This document shows, piece by piece, positions 7,950-17,853 of a stretch of DNA of 64,000 nt; position 1 is the stretch's first letter, and each line of letters opens with the position of its first letter. Position numbers and translations under genes: made by a program. The notes under the pieces were generated by a model. The model made no database searches. It had not been told where the DNA came from and saw nothing but the letters and a program-made list of their open reading frames with translations. Source of the DNA: Clostridium zeae (GTDB lineage: Bacteria > Bacillota > Clostridia > Clostridiales > Clostridiaceae); assembly GCF_017312485.1 (NCBI RefSeq), contig NZ_BMBA01000002.1:368287-432286 (forward strand), given 5' to 3'.

Positions 7950-10900
7950 ATGTCACTAAAAAAAATGATGTCGCGAAAATCATTAATGGCTATTTCACTT
8001 TCTATAGCCTTAACGATTGAATTAACTGGTTTCTCTGTACCTTTTGTAAGCGGTACCCTAAAAGTTGCTAAAGCTGCCGAAACTGCTCCATATACATGGA
8101 ATAATACAATTCCTGTAAAGACACCACTTGCTGGTGCTAAAAATAATGGAAAGTTAGTTTTATTTGACAACGCTCACGATAACGCTGCTGGTCAAGCAGA
8201 CTGGGTAATAGATGGAGGCTTTTCAGATTTTGCTGATGCACTTGTAAATCAAGGCTACACTGTAAAAGAATATAGAGGTGTGGATAAAAACAATGATGGT
8301 GCTATAAGGTTCTATGATGATCGGAACTTGACTGCTGACCAGGAAGGCACTTCTGCTGATAAAAATGAAGCACTAATAACCTACGATGCAATTAAGGATG
8401 CCGATGTCTTTGTAACAGCAGAAGCAAACAGACCTTTTAGAAAATCTGAGTACGACGCCTTAAAGAAATTTGTTGACTCTGGAAAAGGAGTTTACTTTAT
8501 TGGCGATCACTATAATGGAGACAGAAATTTAAATACATGGGATTCAACAGAAGTTTATGACGGATATAACAGATGTGACAGTATAAGTTATAATATGGGT
8601 GGAGTTTACGGAGACCTAAGAAATACAAAAGATGCTTCTAAAGGTTGGCTTGCAGAAAACTTCGGATTAAGATTTAGATTTAACGCTGGGGACTCAAACC
8701 CATTAAATTCTGGACAAACTGGCCCTACAGATATAAGACCAGCTTCAGAAGCTGAAGGTTTAACAGACGGTGTTGTAGGGGAAAAGATACTTGTAGCAGC
8801 TGGGTCAACAATTTCAATTACAGATCCTAGCAAAGCTAAAGGAATTATTTACTTTAAAGATTCTGATGATTTAGTACCTTGGAGTAGCGGTGTGGAAAAT
8901 TCTCATGGTGGAAAAAGCATATACTTTGGTGGTCAAAAAGAAGGTGCTTTCGTTGCTATCTCTAAACCAAGCAAAGGAAGAGCTGCCTTTATTGGAGACT
9001 CATCACCTATTGAAGATAAGACACCAAAATATAAAAATGCTACAAATGGTAGTACAAAATCAACTTATAATGGTTGGAACGATCTTGGAAATGCAGCTAA
9101 ATTATCTGTTAACATCGTTAACTGGCTAGCAGATTCATCTCAAGACTATGTTGGCTTTGGTACCGCTTCACATCCTTCAGATGTATATGGTGCTACATTT
9201 ACTCCAATGGCTGACGTAGAAAAATCAGATCCAGATAACGGACAACCTTGGTCAGCTCCAAGCAATGGCTTCGATCCATGGAACACTGATACTTGGAAAC
9301 CAGGTTCCTATGGTGCTCCATATTTAACTACACCTGTGACCGACCCAAGCCAATATACCTTTAACTTATCACTTTACCCATCCTATATATACAAAAACGA
9401 ACCTTTTGCTATAACCATAGGGGGAGTTGGCTCAAGCCCTAGTTTAGGTATGTACTTAACCGGAGGTACTCAGGTTGGTCAGGTTTATGACAAGGCCTCA
9501 AACACTTGGTCTGCTTCAAATTACACTACCTTAAATGGCAACGCTCCTATTACCGTAACCACTAGAGCAGTTAACACAGGTTCTGATGGAGTTATTAACA
9601 TAAGAGTTAGAAACGGAAAAACTAATACTGATACTAAAACTGCTACAAGCTTAACTAGCGGATATGGATATATCGAAGGTACTGTTGACGGAACTCCAGG
9701 AAGCATAGTTGCTGCAAATCTAAACGGAACCATACTTGGAACAGCTCAATTAGATGATTCTAATCACGTTAAGATAGCTGTTAAATCAGGTACAGGAATA
9801 ACTTTGAGTGTTTATAATTCAAATGGAACTAAAAAGGTTGACTTACCAAATATATATACAGTTGAAGACGGAAAAACTACTCCTTTAATTACAGTTATAC
9901 CTAAGTCAAGTAATGCAAATTTAAGTTCCTTAACTGTTAATATAAATGATACTTCAACCACAGCTATATCACCCGAATTTTCATCTACAATATTAAATTA
10001 CAATACAACTGTGGACTACTCAGTAACCTCTGTATCGATAACACCAGTTGTTGCAGATCAAAAGGCATCAATTACTGTAAATGGTACTTCACTTGAAGGC
10101 GGCAAATCAATCCTTTCAGATCTTGCTGTTGGCGATAATTTAAATACTATCTCTGTAACTGCTGAAGATGGAACTACTAAGGGATATACCTTAAATATAA
10201 AAAGAGATATCTGTCATCCTTCTAAGGTTGAGCTTAGTACTACAGCCATAAAACTTAAGCAAGGTGAAGCTTCAAATATTTCAGCTACAGTTACTCCAGA
10301 TGAAGCACAAAATAAAGCTGTAAAATGGACTTCAAGCGATACATCAATAGCGTCAGTAGATGAGAATGGAAAAATAACAGCAGTAAATGCAGGTGAAGTA
10401 ACAATCACAGCTACCACTGTTGATAATAATATTTCGGCTACTTGCGCTGTTACGGTTATACCTAAATCAAGCAATTCTAACCTTAGTTCTTTAACTTTGC
10501 GAACTAGTGATTCCAGTATTATAGCTTTATCACCATCCTTCGAAGCTAACAAATTAAATTACAATGCAACTGTTAGTTACTCTGTATCATCAATTGTAGT
10601 AGCACCAGTTGTAGCTGATGAAACAGCTAGAGTTTCCGTAAACGGAACTGCTTTACTTACTGACAATTTAACTATACCTACTCTTGCAGTTGGAGACAAT
10701 TTAATTAGTATAGTAGTAACTGCAGAAGATGGAACAAAGAAGGAGTACACTGTAAATGTAAAAAGAGATGTTTGTCATCCTACTAAGGTTCAACTTAATA
10801 GTACAAGTTTACAATTAAGAAAGAAGGATACATTTACTCTTACTGCTACCGTAACACCTGTTGAAGCTGTAAATAAAGCTGTAACATGGTCTTCTAGTAA

Positions 10901-11093
10901 TCCTTCAGTTGCTACCGTTGATCAGAACGGAAAAATAACCGCAATAAGCAAAGGTGACACAACGATAACTGTTACTACCGCTGATGGAGGTTACACAGCA
11001 ACTTGTGAAGTAAAAGTCTCACAAAAACCAATAACTTTAAAGGATATAATATCTGGTATATTTGAATTTCTTAAAGATATATTTGGCCTTTAA
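7950..11093 (+). CDS. Secreted protein: GATase1-like domain plus two cadherin-like/BIG2 modules
   Basis: A 1047-residue exported protein. The signal peptide is residues 1-42 (basic start, hydrophobic core, VAKAAET cleavage region). Residues about 60-400 form a glutamine-amidotransferase-like alpha/beta domain (GKLVLFDNAH ... VFVTAEANRPF ... GKGVYFIGDHYNGD), with no obvious catalytic triad. Residues about 415-640 are beta-rich. Two tandem 186-residue units follow (about 648-834 and 835-1021), each a cadherin-like beta sandwich (NLSSLT ... LNYN ... VTAEDGTTKGYTL) followed by a BIG2 Ig-like domain starting CHPSKVEL / CHPTKVQL. The end, ITLKDIISGIFEFLKDIFGL, is a short amphipathic helix. AAGGGGGA precedes the ATG. 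It is likely surface-associated; no LPXTG or SLH anchor is visible. Function unknown. Confidence 0.85.
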   Translation: MSLKKMMSRKSLMAISLSIALTIELTGFSVPFVSGTLKVAKAAETAPYTWNNTIPVKTPLAGAKNNGKLVLFDNAHDNAAGQADWVIDGGFSDFADALVNQGYTVKEYRGVDKNNDGAIRFYDDRNLTADQEGTSADKNEALITYDAIKDADVFVTAEANRPFRKSEYDALKKFVDSGKGVYFIGDHYNGDRNLNTWDSTEVYDGYNRCDSISYNMGGVYGDLRNTKDASKGWLAENFGLRFRFNAGDSNPLNSGQTGPTDIRPASEAEGLTDGVVGEKILVAAGSTISITDPSKAKGIIYFKDSDDLVPWSSGVENSHGGKSIYFGGQKEGAFVAISKPSKGRAAFIGDSSPIEDKTPKYKNATNGSTKSTYNGWNDLGNAAKLSVNIVNWLADSSQDYVGFGTASHPSDVYGATFTPMADVEKSDPDNGQPWSAPSNGFDPWNTDTWKPGSYGAPYLTTPVTDPSQYTFNLSLYPSYIYKNEPFAITIGGVGSSPSLGMYLTGGTQVGQVYDKASNTWSASNYTTLNGNAPITVTTRAVNTGSDGVINIRVRNGKTNTDTKTATSLTSGYGYIEGTVDGTPGSIVAANLNGTILGTAQLDDSNHVKIAVKSGTGITLSVYNSNGTKKVDLPNIYTVEDGKTTPLITVIPKSSNANLSSLTVNINDTSTTAISPEFSSTILNYNTTVDYSVTSVSITPVVADQKASITVNGTSLEGGKSILSDLAVGDNLNTISVTAEDGTTKGYTLNIKRDICHPSKVELSTTAIKLKQGEASNISATVTPDEAQNKAVKWTSSDTSIASVDENGKITAVNAGEVTITATTVDNNISATCAVTVIPKSSNSNLSSLTLRTSDSSIIALSPSFEANKLNYNATVSYSVSSIVVAPVVADETARVSVNGTALLTDNLTIPTLAVGDNLISIVVTAEDGTKKEYTVNVKRDVCHPTKVQLNSTSLQLRKKDTFTLTATVTPVEAVNKAVTWSSSNPSVATVDQNGKITAISKGDTTITVTTADGGYTATCEVKVSQKPITLKDIISGIFEFLKDIFGL

Positions 11094-11150
11094 AAATTAT
11101 ATTTTCTTATAATTTCAAAGCATTACTCAAATATACCCAATAACCAAAAT

Positions 11151-11185
11151 AAGCACTATGAATTTTTAATTCATAGTGCTTTAAA
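11151..11185 (+). terminator. Terminator of the large secreted protein gene
   Basis: A perfect 14-bp stem, AAGCACTATGAATT / AATTCATAGTGCTT (11151-11164 / 11168-11181), followed by TTAAATTT. Confidence 0.8.
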
Positions 11186-11259
11186 TTTCTTAATAAATCA
11201 TTTATCCATATTAAACTCTATAAAATTCCAACTTAAACTATTAAGTTATCTTTATAATT

Positions 11260-11949
11260 CTAAGAAGCCACTTCTTCCTTTGTCTGAATCTCTCCATCTT
11301 TTAACCTTAGTATAGAGGTTCCATAGTACGCTGCCTCTTGTGAATGAGTAACTTGAATTATAGTTTTACTTAAATTTTTATTTATATTTTGGAACAGCTT
11401 CATTATGTCCGTTCCAGTCTTCGAGTCTAGGTTACCAATAGGCTCATCTGCTAAAATAATATCTGGTTCAAACACCAAAGCTCTAGCTATAGCTACCCTT
11501 TGCTGCTGTCCTCCTGAAAGCTCTCTTGGAGTAACCTTTCTTTTATGACTCATCTCTATTGTATCTAAAATTTCTTTTAATTTTTCTTCATGTTTCTTCA
11601 AAGGCTTTCCATCAAGTATTATAGGCAATAAAATATTATCTTCTACAGTTAAGTTAGGAACAAGATTATAAAACTGAAACACAAAACCTATCTCTCTTCT
11701 TTTCATAATGCTTTTCTGCTTTTCATTTAAAGAACTTAAATCTCTTCCATTTATGTTAACTACTCCACTAGTAGGCTTATCTAACCCACCAAGTAGGTAT
11801 AATAAAGTGGATTTCCCACATCCTGAAGGTCCCATTATAGATAAAAACTCACCTTTTTCTACAGAAAAGTTAATATCTTTCAGTACCTCTATCTTCTCTT
11901 TTCCAACTTTAAAACTTTTATTTAAATCAAAAACCTCGATTGATCTCAT
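11260..11949 (-). CDS. ABC transporter ATP-binding protein, MacB/LolD type
   Basis: A 229-residue ATPase with Walker [11 protein letters not shown]-loop [14 protein letters not shown], signature ELSGGQQQR, Walker B IILADEP and switch histidine QVTHSQEA. The [10 protein letters not shown] stretch and small size are typical of ATPases serving FtsX-type permeases. It is the second gene of a two-gene operon, 21 bp after the 827-residue permease. No two-component system is adjacent, unlike BceAB-type peptide-resistance modules. The likely role is mechanotransmission or extrusion of a lipid or peptide at the membrane; substrate unknown. Confidence 0.9.
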   Translation of the reverse strand: MRSIEVFDLNKSFKVGKEKIEVLKDINFSVEKGEFLSIMGPSGCGKSTLLYLLGGLDKPTSGVVNINGRDLSSLNEKQKSIMKRREIGFVFQFYNLVPNLTVEDNILLPIILDGKPLKKHEEKLKEILDTIEMSHKRKVTPRELSGGQQQRVAIARALVFEPDIILADEPIGNLDSKTGTDIMKLFQNINKNLSKTIIQVTHSQEAAYYGTSILRLKDGEIQTKEEVAS

Positions 11950-11970
11950 ATAATTCCTCCTACGGATATT

Positions 11971-14454
11971 TTACTCATATTTTAATTCATCTATAATAGA
12001 CAGTTTTCTGCTCTTAAACAGTACTGGTAATGTTGCTAAAAATACTAAAATTAAAGAAACACTAAGCACTACAGGCATATAAGAAATGTCAAACTTAATA
12101 TCTAGCGGTAGTCCTATTTTGTCAGTTATCTTTGACATTAAGGATGAAGTAAGGTACGCAAGCGGAGTTACAATTACCACTGCCCATATAACCGAGAGTA
12201 TTGATTCTACTATAATCATAACACCTCTTTGCCCCTTAGTCATACCAACAGAACTCAAAACAGCCATATCCTTCTTTCTTTGAATAAAACTAATTCCTAT
12301 GTTGTTAAGCATTCCAAAGCACCCTATAACAACTGCCATATAAGAAAATATGCTTAATATGGTCATAAGCTGATCATTTTGCTCTATATTTCTATCTCTA
12401 GTTTCTTCAAAGGTTCTTACCTGCCCACCTAGCCCTTTAACTTCTTTATTTATATTTTCCTTTATATCTTTAGAGCTCTTTGAAGTATTAAAATAAATTG
12501 AGTATGAAGCTGAATCATAATATTCTTTGGGAAGTACTTTGTAATTCATTAATATGAATATACCGTTATTTAGCATCTTTCCATCAACTATTCCTACAAT
12601 TTTATAAGCTTTAGTTGTATTTCTAAGCTTCATATCAAAGGTATCACCTACAGCTAATTTGGTCTTTTCCGCAACTTTTTTTGTTAGTATTATTTCATCG
12701 CTAGCTCCATTCTTAAATTTATCATAAATATCTTTATTATTTTTTTCTTCCCAATTTATATAATGATCATAATCAGTATATTTATCAGGTTCAACAGCCA
12801 TTACTTGAAATACCTCTTCCTTTATACTCCCATTAGCATAGTACATAAATTGGATTGAATCCTTATCTACACCGTCAGTTTTAAGGACTACTTCTTTTAT
12901 TTTATCTAAATTACCAACAACCCCAGTACCTGAACCATTTATTTCTATACTATAATTCAATTTTTCATATATTCCACTCACTAAGGTTTTAACATTTACA
13001 CTTAATGAATTTATAGTAATTATGGATACAATAGCTAATATCATAAGATTAACATTTCCAAGCAAAACCTTAGAGGTTCTCATGTTGTTAAAAGAAAGTG
13101 CCATAGAACCATTGATTTTTCTTAGTACTATGTAGATACCCCTAGATAGAAAATCTACAAGCTTTGGGAATACAAGCATTGCAGCTGCAACTGCTGTAAT
13201 CATTAAAATAGGGCTAATATTTACAACTAATTTGCTATTAATTGAATTTAACATTATGACTACAATAAGCATTACAAGCCCTAATATAAACTTCCCATAT
13301 CCAATATCATTTACTGTACTTGGATTATTCAAAATAACATTCTTAATTTCTAATCTTCTTGTTTTAATTACTGGTAATGCAGCAGATAGTACTGACAGTA
13401 GTACTGAAAATATCATACCAAATATCAAATATTTAATATTAATATTGGGCTTTTCAATTATTCCATACTCCCTTAGCGGAGAAATAAAGTAATTTATAAT
13501 ATATAAAATACCTACACCTGAAGCGTTTCCTATGATGCCGCCAAGGATACCATATACCAAACTTTCAATATAAAGAATTCTTCTTATGGTTCCTCTCGTA
13601 GCACCTTGGCTTAAGAATGTACCTATTATAGGCATTCTTTCAGTTATTGTAAGCTTAAAGGAACTATATATTATTATAGCACTCATGAAAACTACAATTG
13701 CGAGCATCATATAAAACATACTAGTAATTTGAGACAACTGAGACTTTACTTGTTCTTCATTAAAAAGTTCCTTTGTAGAAAACTTTGTATTTGCGTCATT
13801 AAACTCTTTCACAGAATCTTTTATTGAATCTTTTGATTTATTTGCTATTATGTAATTGTATTTTCCGTCTACACCAAGCTTTTTAGATATGAATTTATAG
13901 GGAACAGTGACTTGAAAAGAATCCTTACTATCCATGTAAAAAGCACCTTCATTTGCTGCTATCGCAGATATCTTCAAGGATATCCTTTCACCATTTAAAA
14001 TTATTTTTAGATTATCCCCGACACCGAGCTTAAATTTATCACTTATTCTTTTTGAAATTATGCATTTTTCTCCTTCAAAATCCTTAAGCTCCTTATTTAT
14101 AACCAGTATGCTTTTATCAATATACTTTTCTTCTCTTCCGCTAAGATTAAGTGCTTGCAAATCATCACTATCATACACCACAGATACATTAAGTTCTGGC
14201 ACTAAATTCTTAACACCTATTTCATTTATGTTTTCCATGGAAAAAGTACTTTCTCCAATTTTGGATGATATATATACGTCTTTATTTTCTAATTGTTCTA
14301 GTTGAGGTTTTACAAAACTTTCGATTGCAGCTTCAACCGCTCCCATGCTTCCCACAAAAAGTGCAGTACTTAAAATTATTGCTAAGAGTAATAGTAAAAA
14401 TCTTGCTTTCTTTTCTATCATGCTTTTTGCAACATACTTTAAAAATATCTTCAT
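11971..14454 (-). CDS. FtsX-like ABC transporter permease (two FtsX domains)
   Basis: An 827-residue permease with the ten-helix layout of fused FtsX pairs: an N-terminal helix (residues 17-37), a large extracellular domain (about 45-240), three helices (about 243-380), a second block of helices (about 385-480), another extracellular domain (500-690) and three final helices (700-815). The repeated cytoplasmic signatures (ITERMPIIGTFLSQGATRG and QRKKDMAVLSSVGMTKGQ) are the FtsX coupling motifs. GGAGG lies 7 bases before the ATG. It is co-transcribed with the ATPase at 11260-11949. No regulator is next to it. Substrate unknown. Confidence 0.9.
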   Translation of the reverse strand: MKIFLKYVAKSMIEKKARFLLLLLAIILSTALFVGSMGAVEAAIESFVKPQLEQLENKDVYISSKIGESTFSMENINEIGVKNLVPELNVSVVYDSDDLQALNLSGREEKYIDKSILVINKELKDFEGEKCIISKRISDKFKLGVGDNLKIILNGERISLKISAIAANEGAFYMDSKDSFQVTVPYKFISKKLGVDGKYNYIIANKSKDSIKDSVKEFNDANTKFSTKELFNEEQVKSQLSQITSMFYMMLAIVVFMSAIIIYSSFKLTITERMPIIGTFLSQGATRGTIRRILYIESLVYGILGGIIGNASGVGILYIINYFISPLREYGIIEKPNINIKYLIFGMIFSVLLSVLSAALPVIKTRRLEIKNVILNNPSTVNDIGYGKFILGLVMLIVVIMLNSINSKLVVNISPILMITAVAAAMLVFPKLVDFLSRGIYIVLRKINGSMALSFNNMRTSKVLLGNVNLMILAIVSIITINSLSVNVKTLVSGIYEKLNYSIEINGSGTGVVGNLDKIKEVVLKTDGVDKDSIQFMYYANGSIKEEVFQVMAVEPDKYTDYDHYINWEEKNNKDIYDKFKNGASDEIILTKKVAEKTKLAVGDTFDMKLRNTTKAYKIVGIVDGKMLNNGIFILMNYKVLPKEYYDSASYSIYFNTSKSSKDIKENINKEVKGLGGQVRTFEETRDRNIEQNDQLMTILSIFSYMAVVIGCFGMLNNIGISFIQRKKDMAVLSSVGMTKGQRGVMIIVESILSVIWAVVIVTPLAYLTSSLMSKITDKIGLPLDIKFDISYMPVVLSVSLILVFLATLPVLFKSRKLSIIDELKYE

Positions 14455-14914
14455 TTCTTACCTCCATCGAAAAAATGTCTACCGGCATATATTATCATAC
14501 ATTATTTGGGTTTTGTGTAATATTAAGTTTTATTCATTAAATCTTAAGCTTTTATTAAGATTTAGGATACTTTACTGAATATTAACTATTTATATTTTAC
14601 CCTTATTTATATGTACATATAAAAACTCTTCATATCTTTAATTATTATTACAAGACTTTTTTGTTGTTTCTATATAAAACTAAAATCAAAGTTGTGCTTA
14701 GGCACTGAGTTAAAATTATAACGAATTAAAAAGCAAAAAAGCACATTATAGAGCAAACTTTAATTTTCTCCATAATGTGCATCTCAAACCAAAATATATA
14801 ATTTTTTGTTGTTTTATTCATTTCGATAATTAATTATTGAATATCTAAATATTTTTATTATATCTATCATTTTAGCAGTATGCTTTTTATGTCATTCCCT
14901 GTTATAAAGCTATA
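14455..14914. other. Intergenic region with one minus-strand terminator
   Basis: About 460 bp holding the upstream region of the permease operon on the left and a hairpin at 14741-14780 on the right. I see no small coding sequence. Confidence 0.5.
14741..14780 (-). terminator. Terminator for the M50-like protease gene
   Basis: A 13-bp stem with one mismatch (GCACATTATAGAG against CTCCATAATGTGC) followed on the minus strand by six T. It lies about 130 bp past the protease stop codon. Confidence 0.65.
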
Positions 14915-15718
14915 TTATATTTTTTTTACTACAAGCAAGCCTAAACTTATAATATAAGTTATTGTGGAAAGTATTAATGCTACAATCAGCATCCCTGTTA
15001 TTAAGATATTATATTTCAATATAGCTTTATCCATAAATTCTATCGATAACCCAAAAGCATTTAATATCACTAATAAAAGAAAAAGAACAATTAACCCTCT
15101 TGATGCACCTTTTATATCTGCCATACTTAAAGATATATGTGAGGATATACATATAGCAACAAATAAAAATATATAAAAATACGGATTTTTAAAATTTTCT
15201 CCTGAAAAAATACTCTTCACTAAATGACCATATGAGGTCAGTAACCCTTCTATAGTAATTTTCCCAATCCTGGTTATATGAAGCGAGTTGAATAATATAT
15301 CTATAAATTTGTTATATGTATTTGGTATTGCAAAGTACATAAGCGTTATTATACTTATAACTCCACCAAATATTGGTGCAACCCCTATAAAGAAATTACC
15401 AACTTGCTGATATACACTATTAGGGTTATAACTATGATCCACATACCCCATAACACCATTATTATCAGGCTTTTGAAACAACTTTATTTTCCTTATATTG
15501 TGCCCAAATATTATAGATAGAATTGCATGACTCAACTCATGTATAGGCACTCCTATAAATCCAGTCACCATTACAGCATTAAATCCTAAACTTTTATAAA
15601 TATTCTTAATAGAATTATTTCTAAGCACCCCCAAAATCAGTCCAAAAAATATTATCATTCCTGTTAGATATAAAGTTTCTACCAAAGCTCTAATCAATAA
15701 ATTAACAATAAACTCCAT
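14915..15718 (-). CDS. M50-like membrane metalloprotease family protein
   Basis: A 267-residue polytopic protein with the zinc-protease motif HELSH (residues about 60-64, in GVPIHELSHAILSIIFGH) inside a membrane segment, as in site-2-protease-like M50 relatives. At least six hydrophobic segments are visible. A matching third-ligand motif (NPDG-like) is not clear. NNGVMGYVDHSYNP may lie near the active site. It may be an intramembrane protease or a degenerate relative. A good ribosome site (AAAGGTGAGAAGGAAAT) precedes the ATG. It is a single gene with its own terminator. Fold call moderate; activity inferred only from HExxH. Confidence 0.65.
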   Translation of the reverse strand: MEFIVNLLIRALVETLYLTGMIIFFGLILGVLRNNSIKNIYKSLGFNAVMVTGFIGVPIHELSHAILSIIFGHNIRKIKLFQKPDNNGVMGYVDHSYNPNSVYQQVGNFFIGVAPIFGGVISIITLMYFAIPNTYNKFIDILFNSLHITRIGKITIEGLLTSYGHLVKSIFSGENFKNPYFYIFLFVAICISSHISLSMADIKGASRGLIVLFLLLVILNAFGLSIEFMDKAILKYNILITGMLIVALILSTITYIISLGLLVVKKI

Positions 15719-15897
15719 ATTTCCTTCTCACCTTTCAAATTTAAAAGTATTTCCTGCGCCCGTATCTATTTCTTAAATTCACACCCCTCATACAAACTAT
15801 GTATTATAAATCTATCTAAACTATTCATTGCTAATTAAAAAACAAGTAACATTTTCGTCATAACGACAATATAATATATTATAAAACAAATGAAAAA

Positions 15898-15950
15898 GAT
15901 TAACGACAGAACTAGTAAAAAATTTATATTTTCTTTACATGTCGTTAATC
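15898..15950 (+). promoter_or_regulatory. 11-bp inverted repeat upstream of the probable spore-coat gene
   Basis: GATTAACGACA (15898-15908) and TGTCGTTAATC (15940-15950) are perfect inverted copies separated by 31 bp. They end 27 bp before the start codon at 15978. A further direct TAACGACA copy occurs at 15861-15868. The set could be an operator or a leader stem-loop. Confidence 0.45.
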
Positions 15951-15977
15951 AATAATATAGTGAAGGGGTATTAAACT

Positions 15978-16643
15978 ATGAACAATAGATTTTTAGCATA
16001 CAAACAAATGCCAACCTATGGAAAGCCACCTTATCAACAATGTGAAGAGAAAGAAAAGTATTATCCAATGGAATACAAAAAACTTCTTCAAGTTCCAGTA
16101 ATTGTTGGATTTGGCGATACTCAAGAATTAGTTGTTAAAGAAAGTATTATATCTCCACCAAGTCCTCCAGTTTTCCGTATAGTAAAAGTTGATACAGAAG
16201 TATTTATAACAAATACTCAATTAGTACCAAGAATAATGCATCAAGAAAAGAAATGTGATGGAAAGTGGTGGGCAAAGGTAATTATAGATGGTTTTATAGA
16301 TAAAAATATTCTTTATAAAACTATAGATGATTTTACTTGCGACTCTGTTAATGGTCCAGTATTCCAGTTTACAACAAGATTCCCATTTGCTACTTTCGTA
16401 GAAGTTGAAGCAAAAGAACCTATAAAAGAAACAGATAATGTTGAAATATTAAAAGCATTTGTAGAAGGTTCAAAAGAAGAGTTATTAGACCCTAATCCAG
16501 TAGAAAACGGAGCTCCTGATTGGGCAGTAACCTTTAACAGACTTCTTGAAAAGCTTATTGTTAGAATAGATCTTAAAGTTACAAGAATAGAGCATGTACC
16601 TGTAACTATAGAAGAACACAAAAAAGAATGTAAACCATACTAA
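15978..16643 (+). CDS. Probable SPOCS (DUF3794)-type spore coat/cortex protein
   Basis: A 221-residue soluble protein without a signal peptide. The central pattern KVIIDGFIDKNILYKT ... FQFTTRFPFATFVEVEAKEP matches the SPOCS/DUF3794 domain of spore-coat assembly proteins such as SipL, in which a G-x-i-x-k-x-I-x-Y block is followed by an F-x-x-F-V-E-V block. The N-terminus is short and rich in Pro, Tyr and Lys (QMPTYGKPPYQQ), as in coat proteins. GAAGGGG precedes the ATG. It stands alone between an unusual inverted repeat and a strong terminator. Family assignment is from pattern memory, so moderate. Confidence 0.55.
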   Translation: MNNRFLAYKQMPTYGKPPYQQCEEKEKYYPMEYKKLLQVPVIVGFGDTQELVVKESIISPPSPPVFRIVKVDTEVFITNTQLVPRIMHQEKKCDGKWWAKVIIDGFIDKNILYKTIDDFTCDSVNGPVFQFTTRFPFATFVEVEAKEPIKETDNVEILKAFVEGSKEELLDPNPVENGAPDWAVTFNRLLEKLIVRIDLKVTRIEHVPVTIEEHKKECKPY

Positions 16644-16673
16644 TTTTTGATAATATACGTTGATTAATAGAAA

Positions 16674-16700
16674 GTGCAGTTGGATTTCATCCAACTGCAC
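16674..16700 (+). terminator. Strong hairpin terminator
   Basis: A perfect 12-bp stem, GTGCAGTTGGAT / ATCCAACTGCAC, with a 3-base loop and a CTTTATAATT tail. It serves the probable spore-coat gene. Confidence 0.7.
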
Positions 16701-16760
16701 CTTTATAATTATTAGAAGTACAAATTAAAAATATTAGTCTCAAAAGTTCTTGAATATCAT

Positions 16761-17336
16761 TTATATATTATTTCTTTTAAATCTTTCTTTTAAAGTCTTT
16801 TCATCCATCTCCATTATTTCAAGTATAGAAAAATTTTTATCTAATCTGCGATGCCAAACTTCAGATTTCATTGATTTTAATGTTGGAGCTCCACTTTCAT
16901 TTGTTCCTTTATTATCTACTTCATTCTCTTTCCTTAATAAATATGAAATATCAAGTTTTCCTGAGATAGTTATTTCACAAATTGATCCATTTCCCACTTT
17001 CATGTTTTTTAGAGCCTCACACTGAAAATATACTATACAGTTTAATGATTCAGAATCAATATTTCCATTAAATTTACCTTCTACAACCTCAGAAAAAGCC
17101 CTCTCTATCCTTTTAATTTTATATCTATTTTTATTTATATCTAAATCCTGCATATAAAAAATATATATATAATAATCTCCAAATACTCCAATTTCCTTTT
17201 CTGATAATACCTTCATAAATATGTTAGATGACTTTGCTCTACAATCCAGTATTATGTCATTTTCTCTAAAGCTTATTTTACAAATGCCATTAAACTTTTT
17301 ATTAATATTAATAACCTTAGAATCTGCTCTAATCAT
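16761..17336 (-). CDS. Hypothetical protein (possibly coat-related)
   Basis: A 191-residue soluble protein, not recognised. It is beta-rich, with recurring short strands (KISFRENDIILDCRA, YYIYIFYMQDL, CIVYFQCEALKNM, SICEITISGKLDISYLL) and a basic helical tail (MDEKTLKERFKRNN). It faces the probable SPOCS protein gene convergently, and the general alternation of hydrophobic strands resembles SPOCS-domain proteins, but I cannot assign it. The ATG at 17336 follows GAGAGGA; an in-frame TTG at 17354 overlaps that site. No signal peptide or membrane segment is present. Confidence 0.6.
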   Translation of the reverse strand: MIRADSKVININKKFNGICKISFRENDIILDCRAKSSNIFMKVLSEKEIGVFGDYYIYIFYMQDLDINKNRYKIKRIERAFSEVVEGKFNGNIDSESLNCIVYFQCEALKNMKVGNGSICEITISGKLDISYLLRKENEVDNKGTNESGAPTLKSMKSEVWHRRLDKNFSILEIMEMDEKTLKERFKRNNI

Positions 17337-17505
17337 AAGCTCTGTTCCTCTCAATATACAATATCCTGTTATATATTATCTCAATTTGAATACTTTTGTT
17401 CCTTAATTTATTATGGATTATGAAAACATTTGAATCCAATATAAAAATTATGTATAATTGTATGAATAAATAAGCAAATATAATAACATATCGAGGTTAT
17501 TAAAG

Positions 17506-17760
17506 ATGAACATTAATCAAATAATCACAGCTTTAGCATTTTTACTAATAGCACTTTTAGTTCTAAAAAACTATATTCCCATAAAAAAGCCTTATAATTA
17601 TTTAGTAGTTGCTTTTATAGTACCTGCGGTACTAATTCAAACACCTTTAACTCATAAGATAAATGTAAAAGTAGAAGCAATATTAGTCGGAATATATCTC
17701 ATTTGTTCTTTTGTACTTTTAGTCAGTTATAATCATTCAATCAGCAAAGAGAATAAATAA
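17506..17760 (+). CDS. Small membrane protein, two to three helices
   Basis: An 84-residue hydrophobic protein with helices at about residues 5-22, 33-47 and 57-76, separated by short loops and ending in a polar tail (NHSISKENK). ATCGAGG precedes the ATG by 8 bases. No family is recognised. It sits 93 bp upstream of the GNAT gene on the same strand, but a TATAAT-like box at about 17802 suggests that the GNAT gene has its own promoter. Function unknown. Confidence 0.6.
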   Translation: MNINQIITALAFLLIALLVLKNYIPIKKPYNYLVVAFIVPAVLIQTPLTHKINVKVEAILVGIYLICSFVLLVSYNHSISKENK

Positions 17761-17853
17761 CAACGCGCATATGTTTTATTTTCCCTGCTCTGATTATATA
17801 TGGTATAATGTCCATATAATTTCCTAGGAAATAATGTCGAAGGAGTAAAAATA

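Noticed and set aside
10214-10552. Open frame antisense to the BIG2 region
   Set aside because: It is a shadow of the repetitive coding sequence, with low-complexity composition and no ribosome site.
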